From positions 1 to 35,488 of the forward strand of contig JAFEAV010000066.1 of NCBI GenBank assembly GCA_018266215.1: DNA of 35,488 bases, given 5' to 3'. Positions 6,816-15,413 of this stretch are shown in pieces. This stretch comes from Cyanobacteria bacterium SZAS LIN-3 (GTDB lineage Bacteria > Cyanobacteriota > Vampirovibrionia > Obscuribacterales > Obscuribacteraceae). Every line of letters begins with the position of its first letter. Within the stretch, counting starts at the first letter, position 1. The translations under genes were made by a program, and so were the position numbers. The notes beneath the pieces were generated by a model. That model saw only the letters and a list, made by a program, of their open reading frames with translations. It was not told the DNA's origin and did not search any database.

Positions 6816-8661
6816 CTGCCTTTCTCAATGCTCTCTCCGCTCCCTTCTCATCGCCGTTCTTTTTCAGGACCTCGCCCAGCTTACGCCATAATGCCGCATC
6901 CCTGGGGGACATACTGGTCGCCTGGTTCAAGATTTCGGCGGCGCCGGGTAAGTCGTTTTTGACGATCAGCGCCTCGGCTTGTTCCATCAATGGTTTGATG
7001 CGCATGTCGTTGATGCGCTTGAGTGAGTCGTCCGCTTCCTTGATTTTCAGACCCGAGGCCTGGCGGTAGCAGACAGCCGCTTCATCCAGATCACCTTTTT
7101 TCTCCAGGCAGATGCCTTTCAAGTTCCAGGCCTGGCCATCGGCGGGTGTGGCTGCGAGGATAGCGTCGGCTGCGGTGGCGGCCGCGTCGTATTGATTGCT
7201 CTTGATCAGTCCTTCTATGTTGGAATAAGCGGCGGCATTTTTGGCTGCCGCTGGTTGCGCGGCACCAGGTCCTGGGCCACCACCGGGTGCTCCTCCGGGT
7301 GTTCCGCCCGGTGGGGTAACGCCACCGCCGCCGGTGCTGCCCGGGGCTGCGCCCGGTCCTGCTCCCGGTACCACGGGGCCACCGCCGGCAGCTGCCACGG
7401 CTCCGTCGCCGCCGCCGCGAAGCTGTTGCATCAGGCGGTTCAGCCGTTCGTCATACTTTTTGATCTTGAGTCCGCGCTCGCAGGCATCCAGTGCTCCGGC
7501 GGTATCGCCTATGCGGGATTTGCCTTTGGCGACAATATAAAGCAGGTCCGTGTCATTGGGATTTTTAGCCAGAAGGTCTTCGACCTTTTGTACCGACTCC
7601 GCCACCCTCATCGGATTGACTACGCCTGTGGGGGTGTCCACCACCGCGCCGTGGAAGGCCAGGCGGGCCCTGGCCAGGTCCGGGCTGGAAGGATTGAGGC
7701 GCCAGGCTTTTTCAAAATTGATTTTGGCCCGGTCAAAATCGAACTGCAAAAGGTAAGCACTACCAAGCGCCAGGAGATTGGCAAAGGATGGCTGGAGGGT
7801 GACGGCTTCACGGGTCGTTTCGGTAAGGCCGTGGACCGCCGCCATATTGGAGGGATTGATCGTAGCCGCCCGCTTATATTCGATCATGGCGTTGTTGAGA
7901 CGCTTGATGAAGATAGCGGTGTTGCCCTGTTTCTTCGTGATATAGGCGAAGTTGAGAAGAGTATCGGCCAGGAGCAGATGGCACTCTACCAGCTGGTCTT
8001 GCTCGTCTTTGGACCAGTCTTTGCGCAGGGCTGTGCGCAGCGTGTCGTAGCCTTCCACCGGTTTGCCTGCCTTGAGCAGGGCGCGACCGAGTTTGTAATT
8101 GTTGACGCCGGAGTCCTGAATATGGGTGCAGACTCGATACTCGACAGCCGCTATGGAATAGAGTCCCTGGCCTTCCGCTCCGGCTCCCAGCGAGAGTCTG
8201 TAACTGAGATCACCCGGGCTTTTGCCCAGGGCCGTCAAACATCTGTTCAGGCCGTTTTCGGCCGGACCGTTTTCCGGGTCGGTAAAAAGAGCATCGCGAA
8301 ATTGCTTAATGGCCTCGGGGTAATTTTTGCGCGCGGCCAGCGAGGATCCGTATTGAAGCTGAGCGCCGGAGAGATTTTTCTTGAAAATATCATTGTCCGG
8401 GTCGCCTTCAAGGGCGATCTTTGCCTCTTCGATAGCCTGCGGCCAGAGCCCTTTTTGTCCCAGTTCGACGCCGCGGTTGTTGTGCTCAAGCGGATTGGTG
8501 GGGTTGGGTGTGGTCAGATAAACACCGCCTCCACCGCCCCGGTGCCGAGCTTTTGCAGCGGCGGCCGCCGTCGGCGCTGAGAGTGTCAGGCCTACGGTGA
8601 GCGATATGGCCAGTGCGATTGGCAAGCCAGGCTTAGTAATTGGAAGATTCAAGAGTGTCAT
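6793..8661 (-). CDS. Exported TPR-repeat protein with Gly/Pro-rich linker (622 aa)
   Basis: An N-terminal signal peptide (hydrophobic LPIALAISLTVGLTLSAP, cleavage after an alanine run near residue 36) leads into a Gly-rich patch and TPR units such as NNRGVELGQKGLWPQAIEEA and NYPEAIKQFRDALFTDPENG. A linker at about residues 414-476 is almost only Gly, Pro and Ala. It separates this array from a second TPR module (QYDAAATAADAILAATPADG, then GDLDEAAVCYRQASGLKIKE) and a charged helical end. It is the first gene of the minus-strand string and faces the divergent control region. The ribosome site is weak (AGG directly before ATG). Likely a periplasmic interaction protein; partner unknown. Confidence 0.8.
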   Translation of the reverse strand: MTLLNLPITKPGLPIALAISLTVGLTLSAPTAAAAAKARHRGGGGGVYLTTPNPTNPLEHNNRGVELGQKGLWPQAIEEAKIALEGDPDNDIFKKNLSGAQLQYGSSLAARKNYPEAIKQFRDALFTDPENGPAENGLNRCLTALGKSPGDLSYRLSLGAGAEGQGLYSIAAVEYRVCTHIQDSGVNNYKLGRALLKAGKPVEGYDTLRTALRKDWSKDEQDQLVECHLLLADTLLNFAYITKKQGNTAIFIKRLNNAMIEYKRAATINPSNMAAVHGLTETTREAVTLQPSFANLLALGSAYLLQFDFDRAKINFEKAWRLNPSSPDLARARLAFHGAVVDTPTGVVNPMRVAESVQKVEDLLAKNPNDTDLLYIVAKGKSRIGDTAGALDACERGLKIKKYDERLNRLMQQLRGGGDGAVAAAGGGPVVPGAGPGAAPGSTGGGGVTPPGGTPGGAPGGGPGPGAAQPAAAKNAAAYSNIEGLIKSNQYDAAATAADAILAATPADGQAWNLKGICLEKKGDLDEAAVCYRQASGLKIKEADDSLKRINDMRIKPLMEQAEALIVKNDLPGAAEILNQATSMSPRDAALWRKLGEVLKKNGDEKGAERALRKADEAAKAK

Positions 8662-8903
8662 CCTGGTAAATGTTACTTACTATTCAGCCACATTTTATGC
8701 GGGTTCTAACCCCAGGGCTGCTTATCGGACGCTCAGGCGCTGTTGGACTTGATTGTCCATAGAAAAGGTAATACCCAATCTTGGGACCCGCCAAATTTGA
8801 ATTTATTTTGCGGGCTTTCATTTCACTGTAAGGGTGCCTTTTTTTTCTGCAAGTGGGATTTTCCCGGTATGCAAATAAAAATTTCGGGCCGACAATCGGG
8901 AAA

Positions 8904-8923
8904 AGTGTTGGCTAGCTAACACT
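8904..8923. repeat. 20-bp near-perfect palindrome, candidate operator
   Basis: AGTGTTGGCTAGCTAACACT pairs with itself at nine of ten positions; the single exception is a G/T pair. It lies just before a TTGACA element at 8927 and inside the divergent region, where a dimeric regulator could act on both transcripts. No regulator gene is adjacent, and the binding protein is unknown. Confidence 0.45.
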
Positions 8924-8948
8924 TTATTGACAACTAACCGCTTGGATG

Positions 8949-8977
8949 TTGACAAGGGCCGGGAAAAGAATTAAAAA
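8949..8977 (+). promoter_or_regulatory. Candidate sigma70-type promoter for the rightward operon
   Basis: A perfect TTGACA (8949-8954) is followed after 17 bases by TAAAAA (8972-8977), four of six matches to the -10 consensus. Transcription would start near 8985, giving a leader of about 170 nt before the GTG at 9154. The -10 is weak, so this is only a candidate. Confidence 0.3.
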
Positions 8978-9153
8978 TGACTCACCCTGCTTGCCGGTTC
9001 GGGGTTTCGCTCGCAGATTTGGGAGAGCTGACGGCGAAAGAATATCGTACTATTTAGTTGTCAAGCCTGTTTTCTTTCTTTTACTACGCTTTCTTACTAG
9101 TAAATAAGGGCATGAAATAAGCATCAGTTGTTTGTCCCGTGGAGGGATGAAGC

Positions 9154-10083
9154 GTGAAACAAGCATCTAGAGCCAGCCATCTTGGCAACCTGCTCCGCGT
9201 CCCAGCGGCGGCAGGCCTTGCTATTTTTGGCCTGAGCCTTGCCCCATCTCTTATATTGTCGGTCTCCCAACCGGCCCTGGCCCAACTTCCTCCCGTGAAT
9301 ATGGGCAAGTTCGTTCACCAACCCGGTGACAACCAGTACTCCAGTGCTACTCAGCAGGATCGCCACGGCGGCGGTAACGGTTACCAGGTAATCAACCCTT
9401 CCCCGCAACAGGTGCAGGGACCCAGTGGTTGGACCCGTACCTATAAGCAGAAACCGGACATCTCCCTTGAGCCGATTGTCTGCGATGAGCCTATCGCCCA
9501 GGCCGGCTTCCCACCCCTGCCCGATTCGCTCGACCTGCCCGGTTTGCGTGGAGCGTCCTTCGGTTCCGCCGGTATGGGCGGCAGCAGAGGCGGCGGCTAC
9601 GGTGGCGGCTACGGTAACGGCGGCAGCGCCCCCGGGATGGGCGGCCCCGGCATTCCCGAAAACCACAGCGGCTATCACCAGTATCAACCCGGCGCCTTTA
9701 AGCAAGGCAATAAAACAGGTAAGGGCGCGGAGCTCTACTCCAGCCATGACGGAGCCTCTTCACCCCCCTCCGGTGGTGGCGGTGGCGGCGGTGGTTACTC
9801 CAACGCCCAGGGCCAGCTCTCCCGCATGGGCAAGGAGCCTACCCTGTCCGATAGAGGCAATCCCGATGCCGCTCCGGAAGCACCACAAGCGGTGCAAGTT
9901 AATCAAGCTACAACCCAGGATTTATCCCTGCCCGATGACCAGCAAAATGGCGGCAACAAGCGCAAATCACAGAGTCAGGCGGGTCGTACTCTAAAACGAA
10001 TGGGCCGTCAGATGACCCGACAAATCACCAGACCGCTCTATTCAATGCCCATCAGAATGCCCAATTTCAGTGGCGGAAAATAG
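9154..10083 (+). CDS. Exported Gly-rich protein (309 aa), unknown function
   Basis: A GTG start with GGAGGG seven bases upstream gives a protein with a signal peptide (hydrophobic AAAGLAIFGLSLAPSLILSV, cleavage near ALA-QL). The mature part is low-complexity: Gly/Tyr-rich around residues 140-170 (GGSRGGGYGGGYGNGGS), a poly-Gly run near 210 and a strongly basic end (GRTLKRMGRQMTRQITRP). A short ordered island (ISLEPIVCDEPIAQAGFPPL) contains the single mature-region Cys. I recognise no family. As first gene of the rightward operon, ahead of a lipoprotein and VirB6-like proteins, it is likely an exported structural part or substrate of the machine. Confidence 0.72.
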   Translation: MKQASRASHLGNLLRVPAAAGLAIFGLSLAPSLILSVSQPALAQLPPVNMGKFVHQPGDNQYSSATQQDRHGGGNGYQVINPSPQQVQGPSGWTRTYKQKPDISLEPIVCDEPIAQAGFPPLPDSLDLPGLRGASFGSAGMGGSRGGGYGGGYGNGGSAPGMGGPGIPENHSGYHQYQPGAFKQGNKTGKGAELYSSHDGASSPPSGGGGGGGGYSNAQGQLSRMGKEPTLSDRGNPDAAPEAPQAVQVNQATTQDLSLPDDQQNGGNKRKSQSQAGRTLKRMGRQMTRQITRPLYSMPIRMPNFSGGK

Positions 10084-10138
10084 ACAGAAAAAGTATTGCT
10101 AAATGGCTTTGGCAACTTGAACAAACGAGGATCAGTAT

Positions 10139-10759
10139 ATGAGAAGCGAAAATAAAAGGTGGATATTGTTAACGGTGAGTGCTGTCGCAGCGCTCTGCCT
10201 CAACACCTTTACCACGGAAGCAAAAGCGCAGGGTTCGGTTAACGTCAAAAAAGGACAGCTGCAGCAGACCGGCTGGTACAAATCCAACATGCAGGTACAG
10301 ATAGTCGATGACGGTCCCATCGTCCACGACTACCGCACCGCACCGAGCAACGATCCCGGTTATCAAATACCGATCGGACCGGTCGGTTCCAACAACGGTC
10401 GCATTCCCGAAGGCGGCATCCCGCTCGGTGGTGACGGACCGAGACAAATGAGAATGGAGCGCAATACCCTGCCGCAATCAGGATTTGGCCCCAGCAACAT
10501 CCCCGCTCGCGGTATGGGTCCTATGAATGCCCTGCCCAGCACCAAGATGGGTGGTCTCGGCGGTAACGGCGCCAGCGGCCAACAAAGAACAAGTACAGGT
10601 ACTTCGGCCCGTCCGATCGGACGTCCGACAACTGTATCGCAATCGGCCGGACCGGCTGCTTACGGCAATAGCTACGGCAGCGGCCAGGGCGCAAATTATG
10701 GTGGCGGCGGATCGTCATCGACATCACTGGGAGTCCGGGCAAAATTACTCGGCCATTAA
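10139..10759 (+). CDS. Exported low-complexity protein (206 aa), unknown function
   Basis: A signal peptide (RWILLTVSAVAALCLNTF, cleavage near AKA-QG at about residue 30) precedes a short ordered segment (QQTGWYKSNMQVQIVDDGPI) and then Gly/Pro/Asn/Ser-rich sequence to the end. Upstream GAGGATC gives a modest ribosome site. The gap to the previous gene is 55 nt and to the next 20 nt. The general layout resembles its upstream neighbour: signal, short ordered region with a Gly-Trp, then a disordered Gly-rich tail. No family recognised. Confidence 0.68.
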   Translation: MRSENKRWILLTVSAVAALCLNTFTTEAKAQGSVNVKKGQLQQTGWYKSNMQVQIVDDGPIVHDYRTAPSNDPGYQIPIGPVGSNNGRIPEGGIPLGGDGPRQMRMERNTLPQSGFGPSNIPARGMGPMNALPSTKMGGLGGNGASGQQRTSTGTSARPIGRPTTVSQSAGPAAYGNSYGSGQGANYGGGGSSSTSLGVRAKLLGH

Positions 10760-10779
10760 TTGAGGTAACTGATCAGTCC

Positions 10780-12807
10780 ATGCGCGTAACCCTTACTATC
10801 CTGGCATTTGCAGCAATGATGCTGACCGGCTGCTCGTCTCTGGCGGGCGGTCTTGGTCGTCATGATGCCGCTGCTCAGGTGCCTGTGGGTGGTGGCATTC
10901 TCGGTCAATTGCGGCCGAAAGTGGATCCCAAATTTTTGGAGAAAGCCAGACAGGACGATCTCCAGCGCATGGCCGATCAGGCCGCGCAGGCTCAGGCCAT
11001 GCAACAGCAGGCCCAGGCCAGCGCTGAAGGCAACGGTCGCATCCTGCCCCAGGTTTCGACCGATCCTATTTCCAGTCAGATGGCTGAAGCCGGTATGGGC
11101 AGCGTCTCGGCTACTGTAGATGCCGGCAAGCCCTACGAAGGCGCACCCAATCCTACAGGCGTTCCGGACATGTGGTCCAATCCCAGCGCTACTCCTGTGC
11201 CTAATCAAAATTCCGCGGCGCCGCAACCGATGCCGCCACCGCAACTGGTGGCTGATGCCCGTAAGGGTCAGGCCGCCACCTACGGTTCATACGGCAGTAC
11301 CGTGCCGCCTCCGCCACCGGGATCCCTGTCCGGTGGCAATTTGACGCCACCGCCTCCGGCCGTCACTCTTTCCACCCAGGCCAATATGTCCGGAGCCGAT
11401 CCCAACAATCCATACGCTAACCCTTACGCCAATCCCTATGCCAACCCGTACGCCAATCCTTATCTGAATCCTTATGCAGTGCCCTATCCGGCTCAATACC
11501 CGGCCATGATGCAGCCCGCCCAGCCGGCTCGTCCTGCCGGTTTATTCGGATCCGGAGAAGCTGTTCCCCGTTCGCGCAACGACGATGCCATGCCCGAGCG
11601 CAAGCGCACGAGCTTCGTGCCGATCACTCCGACCGGCATGGAGGCACGCTCCCCCTACAAACAGAGGGACGACCTGAAAGTATTGTGGAAGGGAGCTCAG
11701 ACCAGCGGACCGTTGCAGCAATTACTAAGCAGAGACGAAAAACTGGCCGAGACCCTCAACCGCGTTGATGTCGGTCTGCCCGGTGACGCCACCAAGGGCA
11801 GCTTCTCCGTCGGTCAGCGCCAGGTCGACACTATATTCAAGCCCGTCGCTCTCAATCCGAAATCAGCTCAGGCTGTCCGTCGCATGCAGAGTGATCTGGT
11901 GCAGTCCTATTATCGCTACCTCTATACATACAACAAGTTTGCTCTGGCCCAACAGACTTCTGCTGCCCGTAAGCAAGAAGCTGAAGTGGCCAATACCGAT
12001 TCGGAAAAGCAGCGTGCCCTGGCTGATCAAGCCCAGGCTCAGAATGAAGCTGAGAGTGCTCGCGAAGATATGAAATCGGCTCAGCTCGAGCTGGCAAATG
12101 CCGCTGGAGCAAATGCCGCCCGTTCCATTATCGGTAGAGTTTCCGGAATTACACCTAATGCCGAAGCCCTCAGTCAGCCGGAAGCGGCTCAACCTGTCGC
12201 TGCCGAAAACAAAGGCATGTTCGGTCTTGGTATTCCTAATATAGGCTCGATGTTCGGATTCGGCGGCAATAAAGCCAAGACTGAATCCAACTCTGATGTC
12301 GCCGTTGCTACTGCGTTGCCTGCTAAGGGCGGCTCCCTGGCTCCTGCGACCGAGAAAAAAGCCAAAGCTCAGAAGAAAGGTAAAGGAGCCGCCGGTTCTC
12401 AATTATCGGCTGACAAAGGCGCTGACAAAGGCGATCTTGCTCCCGCACCACAACAGGCTCAAGCAGCCGCTCCCGCTGACAGCGCCGCCGACTCTGCTCC
12501 GGCCGCCGCTCCCAGCACGGTAACCGTAGAACTCAAAGGCGTAAACATCACAGCCCGCAAATCGACCCTCTCCGTGGTCATCAAAAACAACGGTCAGGGT
12601 GACTTCTCGTTTAATGCTGACGACTTCTCGGTGGCCGAAAACAACCGTAAACTGACAGATGCGGCGATGAGAGCCGACTTCGACACAACTCTCGTGCAAC
12701 CGAATCAGGAAGTGAAAGGGACGATCACAATATTTGGTAGACCCTGGAGTGACCGGCTCACAGTCTCGCTTTCCGATGGCAATCGGTTGGTGCAAATGAG
12801 ACGCTAA
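10780..12807 (+). CDS. Large lipoprotein with NPYA repeats, coiled coil and C-terminal beta domain (675 aa)
   Basis: The N-terminus MRVTLTILAFAAMMLTGCSS carries a lipobox (LTGC, lipidated Cys18) with Ser at +2, which predicts the outer membrane under the Lol rule. A Gln/Ala-rich helical stretch follows (about 50-85), then a Pro-rich region with six tandem NPYA-type units (about 210-233). A helical, probably coiled-coil segment (about 365-445) is followed by Ala/Lys-rich linkers. The C-terminal domain (about 580-675) reads like a beta-sandwich (TVELKGVNITARKSTLSVVI, then WSDRLTVSLSDG). It could take the place of the VirB7/TraV lipoprotein that pins the outer-membrane ring, but it is far larger and shows no direct similarity. 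Function inferred from context only. Confidence 0.75.
   Translation: MRVTLTILAFAAMMLTGCSSLAGGLGRHDAAAQVPVGGGILGQLRPKVDPKFLEKARQDDLQRMADQAAQAQAMQQQAQASAEGNGRILPQVSTDPISSQMAEAGMGSVSATVDAGKPYEGAPNPTGVPDMWSNPSATPVPNQNSAAPQPMPPPQLVADARKGQAATYGSYGSTVPPPPPGSLSGGNLTPPPPAVTLSTQANMSGADPNNPYANPYANPYANPYANPYLNPYAVPYPAQYPAMMQPAQPARPAGLFGSGEAVPRSRNDDAMPERKRTSFVPITPTGMEARSPYKQRDDLKVLWKGAQTSGPLQQLLSRDEKLAETLNRVDVGLPGDATKGSFSVGQRQVDTIFKPVALNPKSAQAVRRMQSDLVQSYYRYLYTYNKFALAQQTSAARKQEAEVANTDSEKQRALADQAQAQNEAESAREDMKSAQLELANAAGANAARSIIGRVSGITPNAEALSQPEAAQPVAAENKGMFGLGIPNIGSMFGFGGNKAKTESNSDVAVATALPAKGGSLAPATEKKAKAQKKGKGAAGSQLSADKGADKGDLAPAPQQAQAAAPADSAADSAPAAAPSTVTVELKGVNITARKSTLSVVIKNNGQGDFSFNADDFSVAENNRKLTDAAMRADFDTTLVQPNQEVKGTITIFGRPWSDRLTVSLSDGNRLVQMRR
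11407..11478 (+). repeat. Six 12-bp units encoding Asn-Pro-Tyr-Ala/Leu
   Basis: Six consecutive 12-base units inside the lipoprotein gene encode NPYA four times, NPYL, then NPYA, followed by a degenerate VPYP. Codons vary between units (aat/aac, cca/cct/ccc/ccg, tac/tat), so the peptide repeat has been kept while the DNA drifted. This points to selection on the peptide. Confidence 0.85.
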
Positions 12808-12880
12808 CCAGACGAGACGCTAACCAATTTTCTTAATACGTAAAGAGCAGCCAAATCAGATTACTAAGGGTAGAGAAGGG

Positions 12881-15403
12881 ATGAAAAAGCTAATTCAGCC
12901 AAGCAAACAAAAGAGCGGAGACGCCTTGAGTTGGCGTCGTCTTTTGGGCATGACGCTCTTATTTTCTTTACTAATGCTTCTCCTTACCGCGGCTTCCCCC
13001 GCTGCCCTTGCACAGGCCGTCAATACCGGCAAAAACAATACCAACACCAGTCCAGCTCCCGACACTCAAGCTTCCGCGCCCGGTGCCCGCGGCGCCACCG
13101 GCGGCAAGGGTTATTTCCAGCGCTTCCCCTTTGCTAAGGCAGCTGATGCCGCTGACACCCAGAGCAAGGATCAGGAAACCGGCGTAAATAAGTCGGACAA
13201 GGGTACCGAACATACTTATCAGGCCTATAGCTTCGTCATGAAAATGTGCGACGAAGGTTATGGTATCGCCTATCAACAGCTGCCCATGATGGGTTCCGGT
13301 AAGCCTGCTGCAGCCAGAGACAGTGAGCTGTTTGATAACCTGCTTACCACCTACGGTTTGCCGATGTCCGATTCGCAGTATCAGATTATTTCAAGAGAAA
13401 ACAATCAACGTTTATTGGAACTGGCCTTCGACCCCGAGCGCGTCATGTGGATGACTTCGGCGACTTCGCAGACTACTGCCAGTGCCGCTTCCAAGTCCAT
13501 GGCCAATACCGGTGAAATTGCACTCAACGCCGTATTCGATCGTATCGTCAACGGTGACGGTAACGGTGCCTTGATTAACGTTGCCAACGAAGGCTCGGTA
13601 GCTGGTTTGGCGTATCGCGGCAACGGCGACGACGTCAGCGTTGCTGAAGCCGTATCGATGGTTCAAAAAATGTATAAGCAAGTGTTTATACCGATGGCCA
13701 TCCTTTTCCTCTTGCCTGGAGCGGTTATCAGCCAGGTCAAGTCCATCGTCGGCAAAGGCTTTGGTCTTAATGCCATCGAATCGCAGAGTCCTTTCGACGG
13801 TATTTTGCGTTCTATCGTAGCCATCTTCTTGATCCCCGGCACGCAAGTTATCTTGAGCTGGAGTATCGATACCGGCAATTCACTTGCCTATTCATGCAGG
13901 GACTGGGTTGATTTGCAATTGATTGCCAACTGGACCCAGCAACTTTGCTATGACCCTAAAAAATCGCAAAACGCAATCAAGCCCCCCAATCCCAGTGGCG
14001 GCCAGCAAGGCGCCCAGGGTGCCGGCGGAGCTGGAGGCGGTGGCAACAGTTTCGCTAGCAGCGGCGCTTCCATCGGCGGCAATATGTTCGGGTCTCTGGG
14101 GGCCGCAATCGGGGGCTTCCTGGGTGGATTGCTTGATACTGCACTGGGTGGATATGCCGGGATAGGTGACGGTCTAGCCGCCAACCAACCGGAAGCTCAG
14201 GCCGTAATTGAGCAACAGGACTGGATGGGCCAGGCTCTCCAGACATCTCTCAACGGCGCCATGTTAATGGCGGCCATAACGTTGATCATTTTGACCGCAC
14301 TACAGGTGGTGACTGTCTGTTATCTCTTATTGCTCGGACCTCTGGCCGGTGCATTCTATGCATGGCCCCAGGTCTCAAGTACTCACCTCTTCCGCGGTGT
14401 TTTCGGCAAATGGGTGGACGGTGCTATTAAGGTCAGCCTCTGGCGCTTTTGCTGGATGGCCATCCTCGCCATCATGACCCAGCGCATCATATATATGGGT
14501 GGCATGCCCAGCGACCTCAAATGGGAAGTGGCCGTATTCATCTGCTTCCTGGGCCTGCTTGTGGGTGTACCGGCTGCTCCGTTCACATTCCAGCCGTTCT
14601 CCAGCTTCAACAGTGCTCTGCAGGTGGCCAAACAATCGCCCACTTCTCAGCAAGCTATGACCAGTGGTGGCTCCGGCTCCGGTTCTCAGGGTACCAGCCC
14701 GGGCGGCGGCGGCACACTTCCCGGTCAGGGTGGCCAGGGTACCAGTACAGGCAGTGGCGGTTCGACTGGAAATCAGTCTGGAGACGGCAGTGCCAACAAT
14801 GCTACCGGTAGCCAGAATGATCAGCAACAAAGCAGTATGGACGGCAATCAGGCTAACAATCAAGCGGCCGGTCAAGACTCTGGTATTCCGCCAGGCACTT
14901 CCGCCAGCGCAGGCAGTCCGAGTGGTGGTGGTGTAGGCTCCGGCAACGGTGTGGCTACATCCGCTCCGCCTATGATCGGCGGCGGCACCAGTACTGGTGG
15001 CACCGGCGGCGGCAATGCCAGTGCTCCTGGCGCTGGTAACAATGCCGGCGGCACAACCACGGCTAATATCAACGCTACCGTGGCCGACAGTGGCAGCACC
15101 ATGCCCAGCGCCTCGCCCGCTGTACCGCTCACTCCTTCGGCCGGCACCTCGCCGAGCAGTCCTCAGACGATCACCAATCCTGGTGCACCGCCACCTGCCG
15201 CCGCAGGCGGTACCACCGCTTCGGCCGGTACTGAAGGTGCCGACGATGCCGGCGGTGATGCCGGTGGAGCCAAGAAGGGCGCCAATGCCGGAACGCAGGT
15301 TGCTTCCGCCGCACCGGACGCCAGTTCTGCCATCGGTCAGATAGCCGGTGCTGCAAACGGTGTGCAGCCGCCACCGTCATCGTCCAAGTCTGAAGACGCT
15401 TAA
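12881..15403 (+). CDS. VirB6/TrbL-like polytopic membrane protein with Gly/Ser-rich tail (840 aa)
   Basis: A signal peptide (residues 1-44, ending AALA) leads to a soluble domain with DSQYQIISRENNQRLLELAF (about 165-185). Hydrophobic segments follow near 266-283 (VFIPMAILFLLPGAVI), 310-325, 460-492 (MLMAAITLIILTALQVVTVC and onward), 522-540 and 550-572, and a low-complexity Gly/Ser/Ala tail of about 250 residues from about 590. Polytopic proteins with a conserved LLLLGPLAGAFYAWP-type loop are typical of VirB6/TrbL, the inner-membrane channel component of T4SS. GATGAAAAAGC follows an AGAAGGG ribosome site. Its paralogue is the next gene, and the junction is tight (10 nt from the TAA to the next ATG). 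Confidence 0.68.
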   Translation: MKKLIQPSKQKSGDALSWRRLLGMTLLFSLLMLLLTAASPAALAQAVNTGKNNTNTSPAPDTQASAPGARGATGGKGYFQRFPFAKAADAADTQSKDQETGVNKSDKGTEHTYQAYSFVMKMCDEGYGIAYQQLPMMGSGKPAAARDSELFDNLLTTYGLPMSDSQYQIISRENNQRLLELAFDPERVMWMTSATSQTTASAASKSMANTGEIALNAVFDRIVNGDGNGALINVANEGSVAGLAYRGNGDDVSVAEAVSMVQKMYKQVFIPMAILFLLPGAVISQVKSIVGKGFGLNAIESQSPFDGILRSIVAIFLIPGTQVILSWSIDTGNSLAYSCRDWVDLQLIANWTQQLCYDPKKSQNAIKPPNPSGGQQGAQGAGGAGGGGNSFASSGASIGGNMFGSLGAAIGGFLGGLLDTALGGYAGIGDGLAANQPEAQAVIEQQDWMGQALQTSLNGAMLMAAITLIILTALQVVTVCYLLLLGPLAGAFYAWPQVSSTHLFRGVFGKWVDGAIKVSLWRFCWMAILAIMTQRIIYMGGMPSDLKWEVAVFICFLGLLVGVPAAPFTFQPFSSFNSALQVAKQSPTSQQAMTSGGSGSGSQGTSPGGGGTLPGQGGQGTSTGSGGSTGNQSGDGSANNATGSQNDQQQSSMDGNQANNQAAGQDSGIPPGTSASAGSPSGGGVGSGNGVATSAPPMIGGGTSTGGTGGGNASAPGAGNNAGGTTTANINATVADSGSTMPSASPAVPLTPSAGTSPSSPQTITNPGAPPPAAAGGTTASAGTEGADDAGGDAGGAKKGANAGTQVASAAPDASSAIGQIAGAANGVQPPPSSSKSEDA

Positions 15404-15413
15404 GGGGGGAGAA

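Larger units (their letters stand above)
8662..9153. promoter_or_regulatory. Divergent control region between the two halves of the T4SS-like locus
   Basis: These 492 bases hold no gene I can support. They separate the leftward TPR gene from the rightward exported-protein gene and are rich in inverted repeats: GGGTTCTAACCC at 8701-8712, CCCAATCTTGGG at 8774-8785, a 9-bp stem with one mismatch at 8787-8814, and the near-palindrome at 8904-8923. TTGACAACTA at 8927-8936 recurs in inverted form (TAGTTGTCAA) at 9055-9064, and a partial copy TTGACAA lies at 8949-8955. A T8 run at 8839-8846 has no good hairpin before it. The layout suggests coordinated control of both arms by a DNA-binding regulator. 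Confidence 0.6.

Noticed and set aside
7192..8580. Plus-strand frame of 462 codons opposite the 622-aa TPR gene
   Set aside because: Antisense shadow of a GC-rich coding frame; no recognisable motif.
8839..8846. T8 run as an intrinsic terminator
   Set aside because: No stable hairpin directly before it, and no gene ends nearby on the plus strand.
15348..15413. Upstream start for the 2013-aa protein
   Set aside because: It would overlap the paralogue by 56 nt and lacks a ribosome site, while the ATG at 15414 has a strong one.
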